Part shown: positions 53,479-64,000 of the stretch, piece after piece
How the letters are laid out: each line of letters begins with the position of its first letter
Position numbering within the stretch: position 1 is the first letter of the stretch
Origin: Anaeromyxobacter sp. Fw109-5
GTDB taxonomy: Bacteria > Myxococcota > Myxococcia > Myxococcales > Anaeromyxobacteraceae
Length of the DNA stretch: 64,000 nucleotides
Direction: 5' to 3'
Assembly (NCBI RefSeq): GCF_000017505.1
Contig: NC_009675.1
Span: forward strand, 2,728,001 to 2,792,000
Position numbers and translations under genes: made by a program
The notes under the pieces: generated by a model
The model's database searches: none
What the model saw: only the letters and a program-made list of their open reading frames with translations
What the model was told of the DNA's origin: nothing

Positions 53479-54114
53479 CTATCGCTCGTCCCGCCGGCGC
53501 GCGCCGGCCCTGCGCGCCGCGTCGGAGAGCACCTCGTAGGGCTGGCAGCCCACGACGCGCGTCACCGGCCGCGCCCCTGCCGCCGGGGCGAAGTCGAAGG
53601 TGGGCACCCCCGTGACCCCCGCCTCGCGCGCCGCGCGCCGCGCCGCGTCCACCCGGGAGAGCGCCCCGGGATCGTCCGCCGCCGCGAGCGCCGCGCCCGG
53701 CTCGAGCCCCACCGCCCGGGCCACCTGCGCGAGGTCCTCGTCGCGGGACAGATCGCGCCCCTCCCGCCAGTAGGCGTCGAAGGCCGCGGCCCGGAATCGA
53801 TCGAGCTTCCCGGCGTCCCGGGCGTGCTGCGCGACGGCGAGCGCCCGGCGCGTGCTGGCGAGCCGCTCCGGGTTGCGCAGGTCGCGGATGCCGAAGCGGG
53901 CGGCGAAGCTCTTCACGTAGCCCAGCATGGCCTCGGGATCGGGCAGGTAGGACGCGAGCGGGACGCCGGCGCGCGGCGTCTCGGGGTGCAGCTCGTAGCC
54001 GACCCAGTCGATCTCGATGTCGTACTCCGCCTGCAGCCTGACCAGGCTGCTCCGCTCCGCGACGAAGCAGAACGGTCAGACGAAGTCGGAGAAGAGCCGC
54101 ACGATCGCGCCCAT
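53479..54114 (-). CDS. DsbA/FrnE-like thiol oxidoreductase, probable selenoprotein (in-frame UGA at the active site)
   Basis: 211 residues if UGA at 54078-54076 is read as selenocysteine (residue 13). The active site is then FV-U-PFC, where cysteine homologues have CPFC, with Cys16 as the resolving thiol. Sequence on both sides stays in one frame: MGAIVRLFSDFV before, PFCFVAERSSLVRLQAEYDI after, continuing through ELHPETP and the late cis-proline loop GVTGVPTFDF. A hairpin with a GGUC loop starts 25 bases after the UGA. A conventional call would begin at ATG 53928 and miss the active site. It is probably a cytoplasmic disulfide oxidoreductase. Sequencing error or a pseudogene remain possible. 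Confidence 0.82.
54033..54050 (-). promoter_or_regulatory. Candidate bacterial SECIS hairpin
   Basis: In the mRNA GCAGCCU and AGGCUGC form a perfect 7-base-pair stem with loop GGUC. Thirty-two bases separate the UGA from the loop, and the loop begins with GG, both within the usual bacterial SECIS limits as I remember them. It lies inside the coding sequence, as bacterial elements do. Confidence 0.6.
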
Positions 54115-54214
54115 GGTTCGGGCGTGTAACGGGGACGGGCGGCGGACTCCACTCCCGGCGCGGGTACGGCGGGGCGCGGCGCGCGGGCGCGCGCCGTGAT
54201 AGATCGGGCAGCCC

Positions 54215-54832
54215 GTGCCCGCCCACCCCGCGCGCTGCCCGCGCTGCCGCTTCCCGCCCGAGTTCTGCCTCTGCCCCGCCATCCCCCGGCTCGCGGCGCC
54301 CTTCCGGCTCGTGGTGGTGCGCCACGCGAGCGAGCGCGAGCGCATGTCGAACACGGCGCGCTGGGCCGCCCTGGCGCTGGAGGGGGCGGAGATCCTCGAG
54401 CACGCGCTGCCCGGCGTCCCGCTCGACGAGACGCTGCTGCGGGCGCCCGGCGCGGTGGTGCTCTTCCCCTCCCCGCGCGCCGAGGACGCGGCGGTCCCCG
54501 CGTCGACGCCCCCTGTCCTCGTCGTCCCGGACGGCACGTGGACCCAGGCGCGTCGCATGATGCAGCGCCTCCCCGCGCTCCAGCGGCTCCCGCGCCTGTC
54601 GCTCCCGGGCCCGCCCGCCGGGCTGAGGCTCCGCCGCCCGCCGCGGCCCGAGGGCATGTCCACCCTCGAGGCCGTCGCCGGCGCCCTCGCGGCGTTCGGC
54701 GCGGGCGCCGCGGCGGAGCGCCTGCTCGGGCTGCACGACGAGGGCGTGGAGCGCGTGCTGCGCCTCAAGGGGATGTGGGACGACGAGTCGGCCGCGGCCG
54801 TGGCCCGGCGCCGGGCGCTCGCGGCGCCCTAG
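54215..54832 (+). CDS. DTW-domain protein (tRNA-uridine aminocarboxypropyltransferase-like)
   Basis: 205 residues. N-terminal Cys cluster (CPRCRFPPEFCLC), the segment RHASERERMSNTARWAALAL, the signature DGTWTQARRM, and a C-terminal helical half. DTW proteins such as TapT/TuaA transfer an aminocarboxypropyl group from AdoMet to tRNA uridine, giving acp3U. GTG 54215 is the start. The following gene, 12 bases downstream, also encodes tRNA modification enzymes, which supports a tRNA role. It is divergent from the DsbA-like gene. Confidence 0.87.
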   Translation: MPAHPARCPRCRFPPEFCLCPAIPRLAAPFRLVVVRHASERERMSNTARWAALALEGAEILEHALPGVPLDETLLRAPGAVVLFPSPRAEDAAVPASTPPVLVVPDGTWTQARRMMQRLPALQRLPRLSLPGPPAGLRLRRPPRPEGMSTLEAVAGALAAFGAGAAAERLLGLHDEGVERVLRLKGMWDDESAAAVARRRALAAP

Positions 54833-58092
<3,260 letters not shown>

Positions 58093-58099
58093 TGAGGCC

Positions 58100-59281
58100 C
58101 TACTGCCCCTCGGGCTCCACGCCGCCCGCGCCTCGAACGGCGGCGAGCTGGCCCCACGCCGCGCGGGCGGCCGCGACCGCGTGCCGCCGCGCGAGCTGGA
58201 AGACCACGTGGAGCGCGAAGCTCACCGCGAGCACCGCGGTCGCGACGAGGAGCGCCCGGCCGATCCCGAGCTGGGGCCCGATGCGGTTGATGAGCCCGAC
58301 GTGCGTGGACCAGCCGTAGACGATCGGCACGTGGATGGCGTAGACGCCCAGCGACGCCCGCCCGACGGGCGCGAGCTTGGCCGCGGCGACGGCGGGCACC
58401 GCGGACAGCGCCGCCAGGACGAGCAGCACGACGCCGCTGCGGAAGGTGAACAGGAGCGGGTGTCCCATCGGCATCTCGCCGACGCCGGTCCCGAAGGTCG
58501 CCGCCACCAGGACGGCGCCGGCGAGCGCCATGGCGAGGGCGCTCCGCCCTCCGCCGGCGCCCGCCACGAGGCCGACCAGCCCGCCGAGGAAGAAGTAGGC
58601 CGCCCAGGGGAACACCGGGAACGGCGAGGTGCCGCCCAGCGCCTGCGTGAGGGCGAGCGCCGGACCGGATCGCGGCAGCTCGGCGACCGACGCCGGGAGC
58701 GGCGCGGGCGCGAGCATGCCGAGCGCCACGCACAGGACCACGAGGGCGCCGAAGGCCCCGGCCTGCTCGCGACGGCTCCAGGGCAGCGCCAGCACGAGCG
58801 AGGCGACGAGCAGCGCGACGGCGATGGTGTGCAACGCGTCGAACGAGAGGAGGTGCGCCCACACCTCCGCGTCCCCGGCGGCGAGCCGGTCGAGGCCCCA
58901 CCCCGGCCAGCGGAGGGTGTACCCGATGGCGAGGAGCAGGAGGACCCGCCCCAGCCTGCCGCGCGGGATGTCGAGCCCGCGGAGCCTTCCGCGCGAGATG
59001 GCCACGCTGACGGCCCAGCCGGACACCATGAGGAACAGCGGCGCGGTGAAGCCGCGCGCTTTCCAGTAGAGGTCGACCGCCGCGGTGGCGCGGATCTCGG
59101 TGGAGAGCAGGGCGTCGAGCGTGTGGCCGAACACCATCGCGAGCACGCCGAGCGCGCGCGCGGCGTCCAGGGCTCCGATGCGGGAGCGCGGTGCGGGCGT
59201 ACCGGCGCCGGGGACGGCGCGCAGCGAGGGCACGGCTGGATGGGGCGGCGGGCAGGCGGTCGGCTGGGAGGTCGCTTGCAA
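58100..59281 (-). CDS. Multi-pass membrane protein of the DUF1624/heparan-alpha-glucosaminide N-acetyltransferase type
   Basis: 393 residues with about ten membrane segments. The first domain has the family signature RIGALDAARALGVLAMVFGHTLDALL with a conserved His, followed by APLFLMVSGWAVSVAISRGR and later FPWAAYFFLGGLVGL. Members are thought to acylate periplasmic glycans or other surface molecules, by analogy with acyltransferase 3 and lysosomal HGSNAT. TTG 59281 is used; the surrounding region is low complexity, so the start is uncertain. It lies alone between the hydrolase and the cytochrome operon. Confidence 0.82.
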   Translation of the reverse strand: MQATSQPTACPPPHPAVPSLRAVPGAGTPAPRSRIGALDAARALGVLAMVFGHTLDALLSTEIRATAAVDLYWKARGFTAPLFLMVSGWAVSVAISRGRLRGLDIPRGRLGRVLLLLAIGYTLRWPGWGLDRLAAGDAEVWAHLLSFDALHTIAVALLVASLVLALPWSRREQAGAFGALVVLCVALGMLAPAPLPASVAELPRSGPALALTQALGGTSPFPVFPWAAYFFLGGLVGLVAGAGGGRSALAMALAGAVLVAATFGTGVGEMPMGHPLLFTFRSGVVLLVLAALSAVPAVAAAKLAPVGRASLGVYAIHVPIVYGWSTHVGLINRIGPQLGIGRALLVATAVLAVSFALHVVFQLARRHAVAAARAAWGQLAAVRGAGGVEPEGQ

Positions 59282-59423
59282 ATCGATCGGCTCGCGGGCG
59301 GGTGCGCGCTCGCCCGGTACACCGGCGTCGGCGCGCGGCCAAAATCTATAGCACGGCGCTCCCCCCTGCGCTCCCCGTCCGAGCCGTCTCGCTCGGCGCG
59401 GGACGGCCCGGGCGGTCGGATGC

Positions 59424-59726
59424 CTACTTCAGGCCACCCTTCACGAACTTGGCGACCGACTTGATCTCCTCGTCGGTCATCTTGCCCTTGAAGGAGGTCA
59501 TCTTGCCCTTGCCGTTGGCGATCACCTCGGCGATCTCGGCCTCGCTCGCCTTCAGCGCGCTGATGTCCTTCGCGCCGAGCTTCTGGGCCATGGGCGTGTC
59601 GCCCTTCCCTTCCTTGCCGTGGCAGGCGGCGCAGCGCTTCGCGAAGATCTCAGCGGGCGCCGCGGCCTCCGCGGACGCGGCGGTTGCGGCGAAGAGGACG
59701 GCGAGGGCGACGACGATGCGCTTCAT
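59424..59726 (-). CDS. Monohaem c-type cytochrome
   Basis: 100 residues. A signal peptide (ending ASAEAAAP) directs it to the periplasm, where haem is attached at CAACH near residue 32. The distal Met ligand is probably in MTSFKGKMTDEE. The size and pattern are of small class I cytochromes c. It is the last gene of the operon starting at 62612 and probably accepts electrons from the NrfC/NrfD module encoded upstream. Confidence 0.93.
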   Translation of the reverse strand: MKRIVVALAVLFAATAASAEAAAPAEIFAKRCAACHGKEGKGDTPMAQKLGAKDISALKASEAEIAEVIANGKGKMTSFKGKMTDEEIKSVAKFVKGGLK

Positions 59727-59744
59727 GGTGCTTCCTCCCTTGGG

Positions 59745-60998
59745 TCAGTGCGCCGGCAGCCCGGCGGTGCTCGAGCCCGGCGCGGCCATCCGCTCCGGGG
59801 CTCGGAAGGTTCCGACGAGGATCGGCACCGCGATCTTCACGAGCACCGTGAACACCAGGAAGCCGATCCCGAAGACGCCCGCGGCGATGGCCCATTCCGT
59901 CGCCGTCGGCGTGTACTCGTAGATCTCGCCCAGGGTGTCGGGGGTGAAGCCCGGAATGATGAGGCCCATCCCCTTCTCGATGTAGACGCCCGCCCAGATG
60001 AGGAGGCAGCCGAGGTTCAGCGTGACGTAGTTCCTGCGCGTGCGCGGGATGAGGAACAGCACGAACGCGGCGACGCTGCACGTCAGCGAGATCCACGCGT
60101 ACGGCACCAGCGCCCGGTGGCCCCCCAGCCCCTGCCAGAAGTACTGCGTGTACAGGAGGTGCTCGGTGGCCGAGTAGTACTCCTTGAACAGCTCGGCGCC
60201 GAGGAGGAACAGGTTGAGGAACATCGCGTAGCTCATGAGCTCCGCGATCTTCCAGATCGCCTCGTCCTTGATCGGGAACCGGTTCGTGCGGCGCAGGATC
60301 TGGAACAGGATGATCATCACCGCCGGGCCCGAGCAGAACGCGGAGGCGATGAAGCGCGGCGCGAGGATGGAGGCGTTCCAGTACGGGCGCGCCGCCATGC
60401 CGTTGTAGAGGAACGCCGTCACCGTGTGGGTCGAGATGGCCACCGGGATGGAGAGCAGCACGAGCGGGAGGAAGATCCGCTTGTCGTAGCGCTCGCCGCG
60501 ATAGGTCTTCACGAGCAGGTAGAGGACGAGCGCGAGGTTCAGGAGCAGGTAGGCGTTGAGGACGAGCGCGTCCCAGGCGAGCAGCGAGCGCGGCCAGTTG
60601 GGCGTGCCGAGCAGCGGCACGATGTGGAGGAACCGGTCCGGTCGCCCCATGTCCACGAGGATGAACAGGAGGCACATGGTGAGGGCGCTGATGGCGAGGA
60701 GCTCGCCCAGCACCGCCACCTCCTTGATGGGCTTCCACTGGTACACGTAGGCGGGGATGACGAGCAGCACCGCCGCCGCCGCGACGCCCACCAGGAAGGT
60801 GAAGTTCCCGATGTAGAAGGCCCACGAGACCTGATCGCGCATGTTCGTGGCGATGAGGCCCGCGCGCATCTGGTGGGCGTACGCCGTCGCGCCGATCGCG
60901 ACGAGCGCGAGGAGCGCGGCCATCCACGCCTTGTAGGCGCGTCCCCCGGTGAGGACGAGGCGCGCGCAGCCCTTCACGAACTCGACGACTCCGCTCAT
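59745..60998 (-). CDS. NrfD/PsrC-type quinone-interacting membrane subunit
   Basis: 417 residues with nine or ten membrane helices and the NrfD/PsrC family layout (e.g. VSWAFYIGNFTFLVGVAAAAVLL, LLFILVDMGRPDRFLHI, SIPVAISTHTVTAFLYNG). It exchanges electrons with the membrane quinone pool and passes them to or from the attached iron-sulfur subunit. It is between the FeS gene (10 bases upstream) and the monohaem cytochrome. No catalytic molybdopterin or nitrite reductase gene is present in the window, so this is probably a menaquinol-oxidising electron transfer module. Confidence 0.94.
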   Translation of the reverse strand: MSGVVEFVKGCARLVLTGGRAYKAWMAALLALVAIGATAYAHQMRAGLIATNMRDQVSWAFYIGNFTFLVGVAAAAVLLVIPAYVYQWKPIKEVAVLGELLAISALTMCLLFILVDMGRPDRFLHIVPLLGTPNWPRSLLAWDALVLNAYLLLNLALVLYLLVKTYRGERYDKRIFLPLVLLSIPVAISTHTVTAFLYNGMAARPYWNASILAPRFIASAFCSGPAVMIILFQILRRTNRFPIKDEAIWKIAELMSYAMFLNLFLLGAELFKEYYSATEHLLYTQYFWQGLGGHRALVPYAWISLTCSVAAFVLFLIPRTRRNYVTLNLGCLLIWAGVYIEKGMGLIIPGFTPDTLGEIYEYTPTATEWAIAAGVFGIGFLVFTVLVKIAVPILVGTFRAPERMAAPGSSTAGLPAH

Positions 60999-61008
60999 CG
61001 GCGCCTCG

Positions 61009-61932
61009 CTAGGTCGCGTAGAAGTAGTAGAACTGCGGGTGCGTGGCGAGCTCCTCCTTGAAGACGAACACCCGCTTCGTCTCCATCACCCTGCGGATCT
61101 CGCTCTCCGGGTCGAGGAGGTTACCGAACTTGCGGGCGCCGACCGGGCAGACCTCCACGCAGGCCGGGTAGCGGCCCGCGCGCGTGCGCTGGATGCAGAA
61201 GGTGCACTTCTCCACCACGCCCTTGGGCCGCGGCCGGTTGCCGAGGTAGTGCTGGTTCGGGTTCAGCTCGCCGGCGGGCAGGTTCGGCGTGGCCCAGTTG
61301 AAGTGGCGCGCGCCGTAGGGGCAGGCGGACATGCAGCAGCGGCAGCCGATGCACCAGTCGTAGTCGATGACGACGATGCCGTCCGGCTCCTTCCACGTCG
61401 CCTGCGTCGGGCACGCCTTCACGCAGGGTGGGTTGCGGCACTGCTGGCACTGCACCGGCATGTAGAACTTGCCCGGCCGCGGCACCGCGTCCGCCTCGTA
61501 GTAGTGGTTCGCGTGGGCGAGGTCGACGCCCCGCTCCTTCTCCATCTCGAGCACCCGGATCCAGTGGATCTGCGGGCTCTGCCGCGACTGGTTGTTCTCC
61601 TCCACGCAGGCGTACACGCAGCGGCGGCAACCGACGCAGCGCGACAGGTCGAGGCCGTAGCCGAACTCGACGCCCGGGCGCGGCCCGGTGGCCGCGACCG
61701 TGGTCTTCTTGCCGAAGCGCTCGAGGTTCTTCTTCTCCACCTTGGCGAGCACGCCCCGGAGCTCGTCCGGCGAGAGCTCCTTGAAGTGGCCGCGGAGGAA
61801 GTCCTCCATCTCCACGCCGCAGGAGGACAGCGCCGCCACGGCGGCGCCGGCGGCGGCCGTCCGCATGAAGGCGCGGCGCGAGGGATCCGCGGGCTCGTCC
61901 GCGACCACGGGCAGGCTCTTCCGATCGGTCAT
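61009..61932 (-). CDS. NrfC/DmsB-like iron-sulfur protein with Tat signal
   Basis: 307 residues. A twin-arginine signal (SRRAFMRTAAAGAAVAAL) ends near a Ser-Cys pair. Four ferredoxin-type cysteine sets follow: CVGCRRCVYAC, CQQCRNPPCVKACP, CIGCRCCMSACP and CTFCIQ...CVEVCP, enough for four [4Fe-4S] clusters. It would sit on the periplasmic face bound to the NrfD protein encoded next. The operon order tetrahaem cytochrome, FeS, NrfD, monohaem cytochrome recalls the Nrf-type and alternative complex III modules, though the usual extra subunits are absent. Confidence 0.94.
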   Translation of the reverse strand: MTDRKSLPVVADEPADPSRRAFMRTAAAGAAVAALSSCGVEMEDFLRGHFKELSPDELRGVLAKVEKKNLERFGKKTTVAATGPRPGVEFGYGLDLSRCVGCRRCVYACVEENNQSRQSPQIHWIRVLEMEKERGVDLAHANHYYEADAVPRPGKFYMPVQCQQCRNPPCVKACPTQATWKEPDGIVVIDYDWCIGCRCCMSACPYGARHFNWATPNLPAGELNPNQHYLGNRPRPKGVVEKCTFCIQRTRAGRYPACVEVCPVGARKFGNLLDPESEIRRVMETKRVFVFKEELATHPQFYYFYAT

Positions 61933-61934
61933 GG

Positions 61935-62612
61935 CTACTTCCCCCCGGCGCCGGCGGTGGCGGTCGCGCGCTTCGCGGCTCCGGGAGGTGGCCCGCGCAT
62001 CTCCTCGGGGCGGAGCGGGCGGGGCTCGGGCCGGAGCAGCTGCAGCGTGGGGGCGGTGGTCCTCTTCCCGTCCACCTCGATCTCCTTCACGCCCTTGAAG
62101 CTCGGCGTGTGCGGGTTGTGGCAGTTCACGCACAGGAAATAGGTCTTCTCGGCGTCCCACTGACCGACCCGCTTGCCGTGCACGCCGGCCCGCCAGTCGC
62201 GGTACTTGTCGCCGTGGCACTGCCCGCACAGCCGGTACGACTCGGTGAACGGCACGGTGTCGCCGCTCGCGAGCTTCAGGACGTCGCGGTTGGCGGCGTC
62301 GTGGCAGTCGAGGCACCAGCGGTGGTCGGAGTCGTGGTCGAAGACCTCCTGGATCTCCTCGTGGAAGCCGAGCTGGCGCCGCGTCCGGTCGCCCGGATCC
62401 GAGTGGCAGCCGCTGCAGGGGAAGATCCCCTCGGAGAACGGCGGCGGCTGGGCCTGCACGAGCGGCGCCTCGGCCTTCGCTCGGGCCGGCTCCGGCGCGT
62501 GGCTGGCTTTGGCCTCGGGCGCCGAGAGGCTCTGCTCCGCGGCGCGCACGGCGAGCGCCGCGAGGCTGAGTGCGACCGCGACGATCGGGACGGCGTGGGT
62601 GGCAAGGCGCAT
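61935..62612 (-). CDS. Tetrahaem c-type cytochrome
   Basis: 225 residues. A signal peptide (ALSLAALAVRA) is followed by a Pro/Ala-rich stretch and four haem-binding motifs: CSGCH, CLDCH, CGQCH and CVNCH. Spare histidines (HDSDHRW, GVHGKR, HNPH) can be distal ligands. The C-terminal 40 residues are Pro/Arg-rich and probably disordered. It is the first gene of the operon (a good spacing of 2 bases to the next gene) and likely relays electrons between the NrfC/NrfD module and other periplasmic carriers. Confidence 0.93.
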   Translation of the reverse strand: MRLATHAVPIVAVALSLAALAVRAAEQSLSAPEAKASHAPEPARAKAEAPLVQAQPPPFSEGIFPCSGCHSDPGDRTRRQLGFHEEIQEVFDHDSDHRWCLDCHDAANRDVLKLASGDTVPFTESYRLCGQCHGDKYRDWRAGVHGKRVGQWDAEKTYFLCVNCHNPHTPSFKGVKEIEVDGKRTTAPTLQLLRPEPRPLRPEEMRGPPPGAAKRATATAGAGGK

Positions 62613-62720
62613 GGTGTCTCCCGCTCTCGGGGGAAACTACTCCGCGCCTTGATCTGTCGTTTGACGCCGGTCAATTTCGCGCTCGCTCGCTTGGGGCGTG
62701 AGCGCCCACTGACCTCGGCG

Positions 62721-63977
62721 CTACGCACCCTTGCGCGTCATGCCGAGCGGGCCCCGCTCCTGCCTCCGCCATTGACCGTGGGCCGCTCCCGAGGCCGCCA
62801 GGCGGCCCAGCAGCGCCCTCGTCGTCCCGTCGATCCGCCCGGGGGCCGCGCCGCCCCAGGGCGTGCCGGGCAGTGGCATGAAGGCGTGCGCGTGGACCCG
62901 CGCTCCCATCGCCGCGAGCCCCTGCATCTGCCCCCGCGTGGCGATTCGGTCGTCCTCCGTCTCGCCCGGGAGGCCGAAGATGAAGTCCACGGACGGCGTG
63001 AACCCCGCCTCGAGCGCCAGGCGCGCGGCCCGCGTGACGCTCTCCGCGTCGTGGCCCCGCCGCATCGAGACGAGCAGCCGGTCGGAGCCGGACTGACCTC
63101 CGATGACGAGCGTGCGGTTGTCGCAGTAGCGGCGGAGGAGCGCGAGCGCCTCGGCAGACACGTGCTCCGGCCGGAGCTCCGACGGAAAGGACCCCACGAA
63201 GAGCCGACGATCGGGTCCGATGGCCTCCCGCAACGTCGCGAGCAGCGCCTCGATCGCGGCGAGATCGCAGCCCCCGTCCGGCGAGCCCCACGAGAGCGCG
63301 GAGGGCGTCAGGACGCGCAGGTCGCGCGTCTCGAGGGCGGCGAGGTGGCGCGCCCAGCGGCGGATCGATTCGAGCGATCGGTGCCGGAATCGGGCGCGGA
63401 AGAGGAACGGCGTCTGGCAGAAGCGGCAGGCCCACGCGCAGCCGCGCGTGACCTCCAGCGGCCCGATGCGCGCCGCGCGCGGCGCGAAGGGCGGGAGCGC
63501 GTCGAGGTCCACCGGAGCGGCGCGTCCGCTCGTGCGCACTCCGCCGCCGTCGAGCCAGGCGAGGCCAGGGCCGGCGCGGGGATCGTCGCCGACGGAGAGC
63601 CGCGCGAGCAACGCGGGCAGCGTCTCCTCCCCTTCTCCTACCGCCACGAGGTCGAAGCCGGCCCCGAGCGTGGCCGCCGGCTCCGCGCTCGCGTGCGGCC
63701 CGCCCGCGACGTGCAGCACGCGCCCGTCCGGCAGCGCCGCGCGGACGCGGGCGAGCTCGGCGGCCACCTCGTCGAAGCTCGCGGTGTAGAAGGACCACGC
63801 CACCACCGGGCACCGCCCGCTCGCCAGCGCCGCAGCGGCGGCGTCGATCACCGCCTCGGGCGAGGTCGCGACGACCGCCGGGATCTCCGCGGTGGCGGGG
63901 TGTGCCTCGACCGCGCCGAGCAGCACGTTGAGCGCGTGCCGCGCCGTCCGGCGGTAATGGAGGACGAGGGTCGTCAC
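62721..63977 (-). CDS. B12-binding radical SAM protein
   Basis: 418 residues. The N-terminal half is a cobalamin-binding Rossmann-like domain (VVAWSFYTASFDEV, VAGGPHASAEPAATLGAGFD). The radical SAM motif is CAWACRFC (CxxxCxxC) near residue 180, followed by GGQSGSDRLLVSMRRGH and FIFGLPGETEDD. It most resembles the archaeal-type TIGR04013 group of B12-binding radical SAM proteins, whose substrate is unknown. ATG 63977 is near the end of the window, but the protein appears complete. Confidence 0.9.
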   Translation of the reverse strand: MTTLVLHYRRTARHALNVLLGAVEAHPATAEIPAVVATSPEAVIDAAAAALASGRCPVVAWSFYTASFDEVAAELARVRAALPDGRVLHVAGGPHASAEPAATLGAGFDLVAVGEGEETLPALLARLSVGDDPRAGPGLAWLDGGGVRTSGRAAPVDLDALPPFAPRAARIGPLEVTRGCAWACRFCQTPFLFRARFRHRSLESIRRWARHLAALETRDLRVLTPSALSWGSPDGGCDLAAIEALLATLREAIGPDRRLFVGSFPSELRPEHVSAEALALLRRYCDNRTLVIGGQSGSDRLLVSMRRGHDAESVTRAARLALEAGFTPSVDFIFGLPGETEDDRIATRGQMQGLAAMGARVHAHAFMPLPGTPWGGAAPGRIDGTTRALLGRLAASGAAHGQWRRQERGPLGMTRKGA

Positions 63978-64000
63978 GGCGAGGCCGAGGTTCCCCCGGG

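Noticed and set aside
53479-53928. A separate 149-residue gene starting at ATG 53928
   Set aside because: This is the conventional call, but it lacks the redox motif. The frame continues upstream through a UGA to a DsbA-type N-terminus, so I treat it as part of one selenoprotein gene.

Overview
The window is high-GC DNA (roughly 70 percent or more G+C by eye) with strong G/C third-position bias, frequent GTG and TTG starts and many 1-4 bp gene overlaps. Gene content points to a myxobacterium-like member of the Myxococcota, most like Anaeromyxobacter: a Wsp-like chemosensory cluster, multihaem and NrfC/NrfD respiratory genes, many two-component genes and many lipoproteins. The genus is an inference. 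I found about 52 protein genes. I saw no rRNA, tRNA, CRISPR array, prophage or insertion sequence.

Layout: 148-1809, two small Cys-containing proteins, a CPPC thioredoxin and thioredoxin reductase. 1854-3780, outer-membrane-type protein, phosphoesterase lipoprotein, glyoxalase I. 3787-13100 (minus), seven tightly coupled chemosensory genes: CheW, CheR-TPR, CheW, MCP, CheA-REC, CheB and a triple-receiver hybrid kinase. 13438-17728, propeller-like lipoprotein, GH15 hydrolase, cation efflux protein. 17779-23839, a divergon with candidate sigma-54 promoters in both directions; the rightward operon encodes a His/Met-rich protein, two TPR proteins (one with a beta-barrel), a histidine kinase and a sigma-54 activator. 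23939-31553, panE and a CzcCBA-type metal efflux operon headed by two Cys-rich small proteins. 31710-40545, carboxypeptidase-regulatory-like lipoprotein, a sensor kinase that seems to start at ACG, a ClC channel, otsB, an otsA fused to a membrane sensor module, and an orphan receiver. 40735-46524, a 1549-residue adenylating ligase/acetyltransferase fusion coupled to a homocitrate-synthase-like gene. 46610-53454, DMT transporter, patatin, ACT protein, D-cysteine desulfhydrase-like enzyme, second propeller-like lipoprotein, second MCP. 53479-58092, a DsbA/FrnE-like gene read through an in-frame UGA (probable selenoprotein), a DTW protein, a Tgt-MnmC fusion and an alpha/beta hydrolase. 58100-63977 (minus), acyltransferase-like membrane protein, a cytochrome c/NrfD/FeS/tetrahaem c operon and a B12-binding radical SAM protein.

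The most notable items are the probable selenoprotein with a SECIS-like hairpin, the ligase/homocitrate synthase pair, the membrane-anchored trehalose-phosphate synthase, the divergent sigma-54 locus, the Tgt-MnmC fusion with a structured repeat in its linker, the Wsp-like cluster whose output is a kinase, and the Cys/His repeats shared by the CzcB-like adaptor and a neighbouring small protein.
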